From positions 30,538,001-30,602,000 of the forward strand of contig JAIVEN010000016.1 of the NCBI GenBank assembly GCA_026686845.1: DNA of 64,000 nucleotides, read 5' to 3'. Origin of the DNA: Adenanthera pavonina (lineage: Eukaryota > Streptophyta > Magnoliopsida > Fabales > Fabaceae). Numbering within the stretch: position 1 is the stretch's first letter; each line of letters begins with the position of its first letter. Made by a program: the position numbers and the translations under genes. Positions 35,052 to 45,342 of the stretch are shown piece by piece. The notes beneath the pieces are model-generated. The model was not told where the DNA came from. It saw only the letters and a list, made by a program, of their open reading frames with translations, and did not search any database.

Positions 35052-35570
35052 ACTTTGTTTTGCAGGTTTATCTTAAAGCTAGTAAGAGCAATAAGTGGTA
35101 CATGAACAGTGCCTGCTCAAGTCACATGACGGGTGATAAGGAGAAGTCCATCACCCTTAGAGATAAGAAAGGAGGAAAGGTGATATTTGGAGGTAATCAA
35201 TATGGCAAAATAGTTGGCATTGGTATTGTGGGAAAGAATCCTGAAACATCCATTGAAGAGGTGCTGTTTGTAATTGGCCTCAACCACAATCTGCTAAGTG
35301 TGAGTCAGACATGTGACAAAGGAAATTAGGTACTGTTTGACTCAAAGTTCTACCTGGTCATCAGAAAAAGAGATCACAAGATAATCCTCAAAGCTCAAAG
35401 GGATGGTAACTGCTATACTATTGATCTTGATGAACTTCCTCCCTTAGATTATGTCTATTTAATTAGCCAGGATAATGACAGTTGGTTATGGCATAGAAGA
35501 TTAGCTTATGTTAACATGAATCAACTATTAAAACTGGTTAAAAATGAGTTAGTCACTGGCCTACCAAAAA
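35051..35570 (+). pseudogene. Copia-1 protease and GAG-pre-integrase segment
   Basis: The active-site block reads NSACSSHMTG where active Copia proteases have a D-S/T-G/A triad, so the catalytic Asp is Asn. NHNLLSVSQTCDKGN follows, then a TAG (35327-35329). After it come LWHRRLAYVN, where the usual second His of the integrase zinc-binding HHCC is Tyr, and further on CDACLKGK. Confidence 0.85.
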
Positions 35571-35576
35571 TCACTT

Positions 35577-36313
35577 TTGAAAAAGACAGAATGTGATGCA
35601 TGCCTAAAAGGAAAACAAATCAAGTCTTCTTTCAAATCTAAAAACGTAGTCACCATAACTAGACCACTAGAACTGCTGCATATGGATCTGATTGGTCCAT
35701 CTAGGGTAAAAAGCCTTGGTGAAAATCTGTATGTGCTTGTAATTATGGATAATTACTCTAGATTTACCTGGACACTATTTCTTTCCTCTAAGAGTGATAC
35801 GTTTGATGCATTTGTAACCTTAGCTAAGAAAGTGCAAAATGAGAAAGGTATTTCTATTGTATCTATCTGGTCAGATCATGGAGGAGAATTTGAGAACTCA
35901 TATTTCCTGGAGTACTGTGATGAGCATGGAATTGATCACAACTTCTCAGCTCCAAGAACACCTCAACAAAATGGAGTAGTGGAAAGGAAGAATAGAACAA
36001 TTGGAGAGATGGCTAGAGCTATGCTAAATGAAAAGGAACTCTCTCAAGTATTTTGGCTGATGCAGTAAACACAACAAGCTACATCATAAATAGAGCCTAC
36101 ATCAGACCAATCCTTAGGAAGACTCCTTATGAGCTGTACAAAGGAAGAAAGCCAAATCTCTCACATCTACATGTGTTCGATTGTAAGTGCTTCATCCATA
36201 AAATGGAAAGGAGAATCTGGGTAAGTTTGATGGAAAATCTGATGAAGGTATATTTCTGGGCTATTCTAGTAGAAGTAAGGCATATAGAGTTTTTAATAAA
36301 AAATCTAAATTAG
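35577..36313 (+). pseudogene. Copia-1 integrase core
   Basis: The DDE core is visible: D in LLHMDLIGPS, D in IWSDHGGEFEN, and E in PQQNGVVERKNRT. The frame shifts by one near 36050 at FWLMQ/MADAV and continues TTSYIINRAYIRP with the TPYELYKGRKPNLSHLHVF C-terminal motif. It shifts again near 36215. Catalytic residues remain but no intact protein is possible. Confidence 0.88.
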
Positions 36314-37560
36314 TAGAAGAATCTGTGCATGTAGTATTCATTGAAAATGAAAATATTTCCAAACATGTCACTAATAAGGATGATCTTGTTTCAAACTTTA
36401 AAAATATAGATCTTTCTGATGAAGGCAAAATTGAACCTCAAAAAATGTCTGAATCTATTAACATAGAGGAAGATATTCAGGAGAAAGACCTTGAGAATGA
36501 ATATAATGAAGACATGTCTCAAGAATTCCCTAGAGCTTGGAGATATCAAAGGAATCATCCTGTTTATCAAGTGATACGGGATGTTCAAGAGAAAGTTAAA
36601 ACCAGAAAACAGTTAAGGGATCAAATAATAAATTGTGCTTTTATTTCTCAAATTGAACCTAAATGTACTGAAGAGGTCTTAACTGATGAATTCTAGATTT
36701 TGGCTATGCAAGATGAGTTAAATCAGTTTGAAAGAAATCAAGTTTGAGATTTAGTGCACAGATCCAAAAATCATCCTGTCATTAGCACTAAATGGGTTTT
36801 TAGAAATAAACTTGATGAATCTGGATCAATAATCAGAAATAAAGCTAGACTGGTTGCAAAAGGATATAATCAAGAAGAAGGAATTGATTTTGAAGAAACC
36901 TTTGCTCCAGTGGCTAGATTAGAAGCAATTAGAATTCTGTTAGCATATGCATGCATGAAAAATATTATTTTATATCAAATGGATGTGAAGAGTGCCTTTC
37001 TTAATGGATATATCATGGAAGAAGTTTATGTAGACCAACCTCCAGGCTTTGAGGACTCTACAAAACCGAACCATGTTTATAAACTAAAGAAAGCCCTTTA
37101 CGGATTAAAGTAAGGCCCTAGAGCATGGTATGAAAGATTAAGTAATTTTCTAACTGAAAATGGGTTCAACAGAGGAAAAGTAGATACAACGTTATTCACT
37201 AAGAAAGAAAATAAAGATTTACTTATTTTTCAAATCTATGTTGATGATATTATATTTGGTGCTACTAATGAATCTCTTTGCAAGAATTTTTCTAAGCTAA
37301 TGCAGGGAGAATTCGAAATGTCTATGATGGGTGAACTCAACTTCTTCCTTGGATTGCAAATCAAGCAGTGTGATGATGGTATCTTTCTCAATTAATCCAA
37401 GTACCTGAAAGAATTGCTAAAGAAGTTTGGGATGGAGAATGTCAAGCCAATGGGAACACCTATGGCTACAACAACCAAACTGGATATGGATGAAAAAGGG
37501 AAAATGTTTGACATAACCCAATATAGAAAATGATTGGATATCTACTGTACCTAACTGCCA
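36314..37560 (+). pseudogene. Copia-1 reverse transcriptase
   Basis: An acidic linker (36325-36690) leads into KWVFRNKLDESG, KARLVAKGYNQ and FAPVARLEAIR. The first catalytic Asp is present in YQMDVKSAFLNG, and the YVDD box is present (about 37219-37230). Stops at 36694 (TAG), 36747 (TGA), 37110 (TAA, in GLK*GPRAW) and 37393 (TAA), plus a frameshift near 37530, destroy it. RT would copy genomic RNA to cDNA in the particle. Confidence 0.9.
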
Positions 37561-37591
37561 GCATACCTGAAATCATGTTTAGTGTCTGTAT

Positions 37592-38173
37592 GTGTGCAAG
37601 GTTCCAGTCATGTCCAAGGAAACCCATGCAACTGCTGTGAAGCGTATCTTCAGATATCTTATTGGAACATCACAGATGGGTCTTTGGTATCCAAAGGGCA
37701 TTAGAGAAGATCTCAAAGGATACACTAATGCTGACTTTGCAAGATCCAAAACTGACAGAAAAAGCACAAGTGGAACATGTCAGTTTCTTGGTGGATCCTT
37801 GGTTTCATGGTTTAGTAAAAAGCAAAATAGTGTGGCCTTATCCACGATAGAAGCTGAATATGTTGCAGCTAGAAGCTGCTGTGCCCAAATCATCTGGATG
37901 AAACAGCAGCTTGAAGATCTTGAGGTTGAGATAAAGGAAATACCAATAATGTGTGACAACCAAAGTGCCATTAACATCACAAAGAATCTAGTCATGCATT
38001 CAAGGACAAAACATATTGAAGTTAGGCACCACTTCATAAGGGATCATGTTCTGAAAGGAGAAATCAGATTAGAATACATCCATACAGAAGATCAAGTTGC
38101 TGATATCTTGACAAAGCCTCTATCAGAAGATAGACATTGTAAAATCAAGAAAGAATTGGGTATGGTAAATTAA
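37592..38173 (+). pseudogene. Copia-1 RNase H
   Basis: An open stretch with GYTNADFARSKTDRKSTSG, LVSWFSKKQN, EAEYVAA, the metal-binding MCDNQSAI and KHIEVRHHFIRDHV to ILTKPLSEDRH, the normal C-terminus of Copia pol. FARS replaces the usual FAGS. Upstream frames are shifted, so it cannot be made as part of the polyprotein. Confidence 0.88.
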
Positions 38174-39111
38174 TTCTAACTTAAGCATCGGAGAAAGTTT
38201 AATGTAAGTTGTAGGTGCTCCTCATAAGTTTAAATGACAGTAGATCTGAAAAATGGAGCAAATCAGAATGGAAAAGTCAATAGGAGAATGAGACAGCAAG
38301 AAATCTGAGTTCTGGATCCATTCTGTAAGTTTTTAAAGTTGAAATTCATATTTTGGTTGTGTGTTAGATGAATTTCCCCAATAAATTGTGTTTTTGAACG
38401 AGGGAGCATGCTCAACATTCGAATTTAGATGCCTAACAGACAAACTTCAGCTTGGAACAATTCTCGGCGATCCCTAGAAATTTTTCTGTTGGTCCTTGAA
38501 AGTTAGAATTTTCAAAAATAAAAGACTCAATGTTATCTTTGTCCAAAATGATGTTTATACAAATGTCCATTTCACAACATACGCATGTTGGAGAACCTTT
38601 ACAAAGTGCAGAAATTCGAATTTCTGATTCAAAATTTGTCTGTTGGAACATGCTCATATTATTGAACCTCTGAAAGATGAATTTTCATGTGCATAGTTCG
38701 TCTATTGTTTGTTGCATTGATTATTGCTTGATGCCTACTCTTCAAAATTCGAACTTTGCTGAAACAAAGTTCGTTTGTTCATCTTGTGCTGTTTGGACCA
38801 AGCCTCTGTCAGACGAACTTTCAAAAGAAAATTCATCTGTCAGTAAGCTTTGCTGGATGGTTTAACTTGTAACTACCCGAAGATTGAATTTCGACCCCTC
38901 AAAATTCGTCTATCCTACGGCTGCACACGTTAAAACCAACGGTTTTCTTCTGAACAGACACAACCCTATTCATCTTTTCTCTAAGTCTTTTCAAATTCTC
39001 TCTTAAATGCTCTTCAATTCTGACCATAAATCTTCATTTTCCACCGTTTAAACTCCTTTTCGCCTCCTATAAACCCATTCTCAGCTTCATTCTGAAACAT
39101 TCATCCACAAA
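38174..39111 (+). other. Copia-1 pol-env spacer
   Basis: Non-coding, about 0.94 kb. It repeats the LTR motif set (AAATTCGAATTTC, GTTCGTCTATTG, CAGACGAACTTTC, AAAATTCGTCTATCC between 38410 and 38920). Copia-2 has the matching spacer at 56510-57320. Confidence 0.7.
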
Positions 39112-41320
39112 AATGGCAAGAGCAAAGAATCCAGAAGTTGGAAAAGGAGAGGCATGACCAAAGAGAACGGTTAAATCCTAATATGCCTCAAAGGAGGGAG
39201 AAAAACTGAAGAGAAAAGCCGAATCAAGCAAGGCAACTCCCTCTAATCGACAAAAAACAATCCCAAAGGCAGAATCAAAGAAAGCTGGACCCTCTTCTTC
39301 AAAGAAAACAGAGCCTTCGATCCATGTTCCTCTTGCTGCTGCTGTTGCTTCCACTTCCTCATCCAGTACTGAATCTGGAGAATTCCAACTCACAACAATG
39401 CCATTATGGAGCACTCCTCAGATTCAGGAGGAATACTTGACCAAGTTTGTCAGTACAAAGGTAATCAAGCCTCATTATGTGAACATGGAAGATTTCTTAG
39501 TCTTTAATAGTTTTGATGCTGGGATATGGATACTGAGGTATAAGAATCTGTTAGAGATACTGGAGAGATATGATGATGAAGTGATTAAGACATGGTATGC
39601 CTCCCTGAAATACAACAGCAAGAAGAAGAAGTGGGAGGTCAATCTGAGATCAAGGACCATCTGGCTCACAGATGAAACTCTTAATGAACTGTTGGAAATC
39701 CCGGGGCAAGATAGCCTTAAAATTGACATCACTACTTCTGGGTATATGGATGAGGCAGAGACTGCTGATGAAGAAAGTGGCCCCTTTCTGAACTACAAAG
39801 AGAGTACAATCCTTAACACATTGTTCAGAAGAAGGGAAAATAGGTCAACATTAAACTTGCTGAAGCCCACTGACCTCAATGCTCAAGTGAGGATCCTACA
39901 CTACATAGTGTCTAGGATTATCTTCAATAAAGGAGGCAGTTTCAATTTGATCACAAGGGCAGAGGCACATGTAATGGCAACAATCATGCATGGGAAGCTA
40001 ATCAACATGGGACATATCATTCTCCAACGCATGATCAAGGCAAGGGATCATAGGAAAGACTTTACACTCCCCTATGCAGCAATCATTTCCAGAATTCTAC
40101 AATATACTAGAATTCATCACCTTGAAAAGGGAAAAGGGAAGCCCACCGAGATTTTCAAGGAAGAGGAGCTACAAAGAATGGGGATTGAGAGAAATGAAGG
40201 AAGATGGATTGGGAAGGGAGCAGGAAAATCTGAAGTTCTCTTCTTTGTTGAAGATGTCTCCCTACAGCAAGAAGGTACCTCTGAGGCTCCTGCAAAACCT
40301 ACACCTCAGCCTTCTCAGCCTGTCCCGTCTCCATCTCTGCCTGCTCACGTTCCATCTACCACCTCCTCTCATGCCAAGCCAACCAAGATCACTGAGTTGT
40401 ATGACAGTCTGTCTACACTCATATTAAGCATCAGGGATGAGCAAAATGCCAAGTTGGCTCATCTACAAGATCAGATCCACCAGTTGGCCAAGAACATGAA
40501 GGTGGTTGCTGATGCATATGAAGACATTCAGAATGTCATTCCTACCACATCAGCTCCACCTCAGCTAGGATTCTCTAAGCATGCTAAATCTCCAACTTCT
40601 GAACCTCCAAGTCCCTTTGAGCTAGCCTCTTCTGAGCATAATGATGCTGTGGATGATACTGAGGTTACTGGTACACTGAACACACCAAGTCCTGGTCCTC
40701 CCTTGGACTATGGTATGGAAGAAGAACGCCCTCAGGATTCAAGCTCTCATAACCCCATTCAAGCAGATGCTCCAGAGTCAATCCTGTCCCAGCAAGAATC
40801 TGAGCAAGTAGAAAGATTAGTGGCAGCCATCTCCACTTCACCATTCATGCAGGCTGCCCTAAATGTAGAAAGAAGCATTGTGCCCTCTGTTGATTTGGAA
40901 GCCCTTGCACACAATGCTCTCTTGCAAGCTCAGAGAAGAAGGCTTGAAGAAATGTTTCCTCCTCCAGCTCCCTCACCTGTTACATATCTTGGTTTCTCGG
41001 AGGAAAGAAGGGTACAATTGGCAATCACAAGGCAAGAAATTTTTTAACTTCTTGAGATTTCTGATGATGAAGATGAAGACACAAGTTCTGAAGTTTTTGG
41101 GTCCTTGTCAAAGCTCAATCTAGAAATGTCATTTGTTCCTGTGCCTCTTCAAGCCATTCCAGTGTCTCAGATCCATCCTTTTGCTGATTTTGTTCACCTT
41201 CTTGATGATGCCAAAAAGGGGGAGAAGAGTGAGCAAACTGGAAAGTCTAGAAAATTTGCTACTGAGCTCTCTGGAAAGACTTATAGCAAGAAGACCAAGA
41301 CCAAGTCAAAGGAAAAGTGA
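39112..41320 (+). pseudogene. Copia-1 env-position ORF, interrupted
   Basis: Begins MARAKN, as in Copia-2, but has TGA at 39154-39156 and TAA at 39178-39180, then a long open stretch (to 41047), a TAA and a 3' remnant ending in a Lys-rich tail near 41320. The central block (FDAGIWILRYKNLLE to KLINMGHIILQRMIKARD) is the same as in Copia-2. It resembles plant proteins annotated as a putative transposon protein domain; I see no convincing signal peptide or membrane span, so 'envelope' describes position only. Confidence 0.8.
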
Positions 41321-41535
41321 TTAGAACTTAGGCTTGGATCCTCTTGTAGTGCTATATTTTGTTTCTGTTGTTTGTATTTTGTGTCTCGTAATATCTTGCA
41401 TTAATTGTCTCTTGTAAAGCAACGTTTGATGAAATGAAAGAATTCCTTGGTTGCAATGATCTGTTCTTGTTGATCTTTGAATCTCCTTAATCTCTTTACT
41501 TGATCATGATATCTTTTGGATTATAATGCATATGT

Positions 41536-41614
41536 TGAGGGGGAGCTTGTTAAAGCAAACCCAAGTACTAATCCAGTTTGAAAGTTATTTTGTCATCATA
41601 AAAAACGGGGAGAA
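41536..41614 (+). other. Polypurine tracts before the Copia-1 3' LTR
   Basis: GAGGGGGAG near 41537 and AAAAACGGGGAGAA (41601-41614) directly before the LTR. The extra upstream purine run is a Sirevirus habit. The C interrupts the tract. Confidence 0.75.
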
Positions 41615-43276
41615 TGTTGAATCAAGTGTTTTGATGACTCCAAACAAACCTTCAAGAGCTTGGAATAAAGATATCAAAGGTGCACAAAAGGTTTCAAGTG
41701 AAGGAATTCTAGAGAAATCAGTGCAAGGATAGATGTAGAATATTTAGTAATGTTTTAATTTGAATAAGACTTTAATTTGGTAAAAAGATGTTTTAAAACC
41801 TTGATTCTATGTTAATTCATGGAATATTTGAAAAATACCCACCAACAAACAAAGTTTGAAAGGTTTACACTGATCTACTGTTTTGAAAATTCGAACTTTA
41901 GCTTTCAAAATTCGAATTTCGTGTTGAAAATGAATAAGTCTGAAAAGAGGCTTATCTGACAGACGAATTTTGACTTTAGAAATTCGAATTTTGATACGTG
42001 TCTGAAAATAGCTTTTTCTGACAGACGAATTTTGACCTTTGAAAATTCAAATTTTAGATAAATTGCAACTTATGAAAATTGAAAAATTCGTCTGAGAATA
42101 TATCAAAGTTCATCTAAAATCAAGCTAAGATTGGGTTTCAAAATTGCTCACTGGCAGACGAATTTTGAATATGAAAATTCGAATTCCAGAAACAAAGCTT
42201 GTGATTCTGTTATAATGAAATGTTGACATACAAATGACAGTATTCATAAATTCGAATTCTGAAGCAAGTCTGAAAGAGGTCTCTCTGACAGACGAACTTT
42301 ACCCTTTCAAAATTTGAATTTTGGATTGATAAACTATTGTGCCTCAGTAAACCAGCTTCTGACAGATGAATTTTGGGGTTCCAAAATTTGAATTTCGAAG
42401 GCACTGTAACAAATTGAAATTACTGTTCACACTTAACAGAACAACTTTGAACATAAAAATTTGTATGTTCCAATATAGAATCATTTTCTAAAGATGAAAA
42501 TTTGAATTTTGTCTCATGACAGACAAACTTCGAGAGTTCAACGTTAAAGGCTGTAACTTTCGGTTTCTGTGAAATTCGTCTGTTGACCAACTGAAATTTG
42601 AACTTTGAGTGTCAGAAGCATTAAATGTGGTTGGTGAACAGATAGTTTCTCAGTATAACTGTTGGGTAACGTCTCTAACGGCTAGATCTTGTCTTTAACG
42701 TATAGTTGAGGCAGAAATCTATAAATAGAACTTCATTTGAAGATGTGGTAAACGAAATTACTTTGTATATACTGAAACTTTGCAAAATCATCTACTCAAA
42801 ATCTCTTACTCTTACATACTTCATTCCTTGTACCTTAACTTTCATATTCACTCTTATTGAGAGAGTTTATTCTTTGTAAACAATCTTATCTTCATCTGGA
42901 ACAAAGATTTACTTGTGAGGGGATATCGCAAGGGATTGGGGAAACACTAAGTGAGAGTGCAAATAGTGAAAGTGTGAGCTCTAGAAACAGAGCATCAACT
43001 TTATACTGAGGCATTTGCAAGAAGCCCACTGAATTCTTGCAAAATAGTGGAAAATCTCAAGTGGTGACTTGGGGACTGGACGTAGGTCAAGTTGAGAGAC
43101 CGAACCAGGATAAACATCTGAGTTTTTCTCTTCCCTACTGTTATCTTCATTGTTTATTTATTCATACTCTATTTTACCATCATACTTTGATTCCTTCACT
43201 TTCCTTCTTGACGTTTTGCAGAAAAAGTTTTAATTTTCCCAATTCACCCCCTCTTGGGAAGCTAGCTTATCTAACA
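41615..43276 (+). repeat. Copia-1 3' LTR
   Basis: TGTTGAATC...ATCTAACA, 1662 bp, followed by ATACT. Confidence 0.95.
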
Positions 43277-43281
43277 ATACT

Positions 43282-43505
43282 ATATTGATAGTTAACCTAT
43301 TACCCGGTCTTTGTAAGATAGAAAAACTAAGCCAACCTGACATATGAGACCAGAGTTGACCCGATCATAAAAGTATTTAAAAATAAAAAATAAATTATTT
43401 TTTTATTAACAAAATTATAATTATATTCATTCAAAATATATTTCCTTAAAAATAATATTATAATCAAAAGCAATATTTATTAAAATTATAACAATTATTT
43501 TTAAA
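43282..43505. mobile_element. hAT-like MITE copy 1, right part (left part at 31505-31532)
   Basis: TATTGATAGTTAACCTATTACCCGG matches the full copy at 43715-44252. The copy starts at 31505 (after GTTTTGAA, 31497-31504), is split by Copia-1, and ends where the duplicated MITE flank begins near 43505. Confidence 0.65.
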
Positions 43506-43714
43506 GGAAGGGAATAGTACTAAAATTTTATTATTTTTAAAATAAGATTAATTATTTTTTGACATATTTTCCCTTTAATAATAACGAAGAAAAAAAAAGT
43601 ATTGTATAATTAATAAGAGTATTATAATAAAATATAATAATATTATCTTAACTTTTATATTATTTATTAGCTTTTTTAATCTACACACAACTTTAAAGTG
43701 GCAATTGTTTTGAA

Positions 43715-44252
43715 TAAGGGTGCACAAAGATCAGGTAAGATCATGTTGATAGTTAACTTGATGCCCGATTTTTATAAGATAGAGCAAAACTGGGCCAACC
43801 CGATATATGAGACCGAGGTTGGCCCGATCATAAAAGTATTTAAAAATAATAAATTAATTAATTTTATTTATTAACAAAAATATAATTATATTCATTCATA
43901 ATATATTTCCATAAAAAATAATATTATAATCAAAAGTAATATTTATTAAAATTATAAATACTTAATAATCATGTATTATTTTTACATAATATTAAGAAAT
44001 TAATTTGAAATTAATAAAATTGAAATATTAGATTTTTAAAAATATTCATAATAATGATATAGTCAATTTATTATATATATGATGTATAAAAAATACCATA
44101 TAAATATATATAAGTATATATATGTGTATCGGGACCGGTCGAGATCGAGTTTGACGTCAATCCACTGTCCAACCTGAACCGGTCTCTAGACCAACCCGGC
44201 ATGTCGAGTACGGTCGGACCTACTAGACTACTGGGTTGGTTGAATACCCCTA
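43715..44252. mobile_element. hAT-like MITE copy 2, complete
   Basis: Ends TAAGGGTGCACAA and inverted TAGGGGTATTCAA, flanked by a perfect 8-bp duplication GTTTTGAA (43707-43714; 44253-44260), as expected for hAT. 538 bp. GC-richer right end with ACCGGTC motifs. Confidence 0.9.
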
Positions 44253-45171
44253 GTTTTGAAAAGGAAAAAGTAGTAGGTGATTAGAAATTCAAAATTTATG
44301 AATGAACTTTATCATGCTTGAATTTTTGAAAGTTTGAATTTTAATGATTATAGGATCTACATATTATAACTGAATAGTTCAATTTTATTTAAACTGATAA
44401 TGATAATCATTTCTGGCTAAAAAAAATAAAAATTAAAGATTCTTTGCTAATATATGTATATAAATTGATTGAAATTTGGATCCCACTAAAACAATATAAT
44501 ATTTTTTATCTCTTTTTTAAAACATATTCATTTCGATGGTCATAGAATATAGTAAATCTAAGTGTATTAGTCTTTTTAACACCAAGGTTAATCATTTTGA
44601 AGAGTAGATGTAACTTTTTGCAAAGAAAACTTATCAAAATTAAAACTTCAATGTAATAAAATAATTAAAAAAAATTTATCACATCTTGTACTGTAACTTA
44701 TGTATGCATGAGGACAAAAAATAATAGGGAAATAAAATTCTGTATCAAACAGATCCTTAATTAATCTATCAAAATAAGTGTCAGCATGTATAATATAAAA
44801 AAAGATTTACTTTATCGTATGATGTGATAAAAAATATAAGAGGTGTAGAAAGTTGATTATAAGCTTAGAAGTTTGGAAGAATGTGATTTATTTTGATCTC
44901 ATATAAATATTCAAGGCTTATTCTAATTATTTTAAATTTCCCATCAATTTTTGTTTTCCGCATAAAATACTTTTTATCAATATAACTAATTAATCTGTTT
45001 GTGTTTGTGTGGGTATATATCTGATAAAATCTCAAGAATGTCGCATTGTTAAGAAGTTATTGATAGTATAATTTGTTATTGCATGGGTCTCACCATATTG
45101 TTTTATCATATAAGCCTTTTGTTAAATATGATTTTTTTTTCATTAAGATCTTTTTCCATATACATAGTTAT
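44253..45171. repeat. Segmental duplication copy B, distal piece
   Basis: Continues the DUF7086 upstream homology (see 20060-21240) to GTTTTATCATATAAGCC at 45099-45115, then to the Tat LTR. Lacks both MITEs found in copy A. Confidence 0.7.
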
Positions 45172-45298
45172 TGTAAACACCCCATGTTGTCCGGGCATCT
45201 AAACACCAAAAAAGAGAAAAGAAAATAACAAAAACAAATAAGAAGAAAGTTGCGAGCATTGAATGAATTAACATGCACAAACAATGCAACAAAAAAAA

Positions 45299-45342
<44 letters not shown>

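Larger units (their letters stand above)
31533..43276 (+). mobile_element. Copia-1: full-length Sirevirus-type LTR retrotransposon
   Basis: 11,744 bp with 5' LTR 31533-33196, 3' LTR 41615-43276 and a perfect target duplication ATACT (31528-31532; 43277-43281). Order: LTR, initiator-Met-tRNA primer site, gag, protease, integrase, RT, RNase H, spacer, env-position ORF, purine tracts, LTR. Integrase before RT makes it Copia; the large gag and the extra 3' ORF are Sirevirus traits. Every ORF is interrupted, so it is dead. About a dozen differences in the first 175 bases of the two LTRs indicate considerable age. Confidence 0.95.
31230..44277. mobile_element. Stowaway-like MITE hosting nested insertions
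   Basis: TACTCTTTCTTTCTTCAAAA (31229) and the reverse of the right end, TACTACTTTTTCCTTTTCAAAA (44256-44277), are inverted ends of the CTCCCTCCGTTCCAAAATAA class. It interrupts the DUF7086 upstream homology between TTTTAGTA and GGTGATTAG. It contains a partial tandem duplication (its interior, AATTATTTTTTGACATRTTTTCCC, occurs at 31340 and 43552), two copies of a hAT-like MITE and the Copia element. Confidence 0.6.

Noticed and set aside
39398..41047. 549-codon ORF as an independent host gene
   Set aside because: It lies between RNase H and the 3' LTR of Copia-1 and matches the ORF in the same place in Copia-2.
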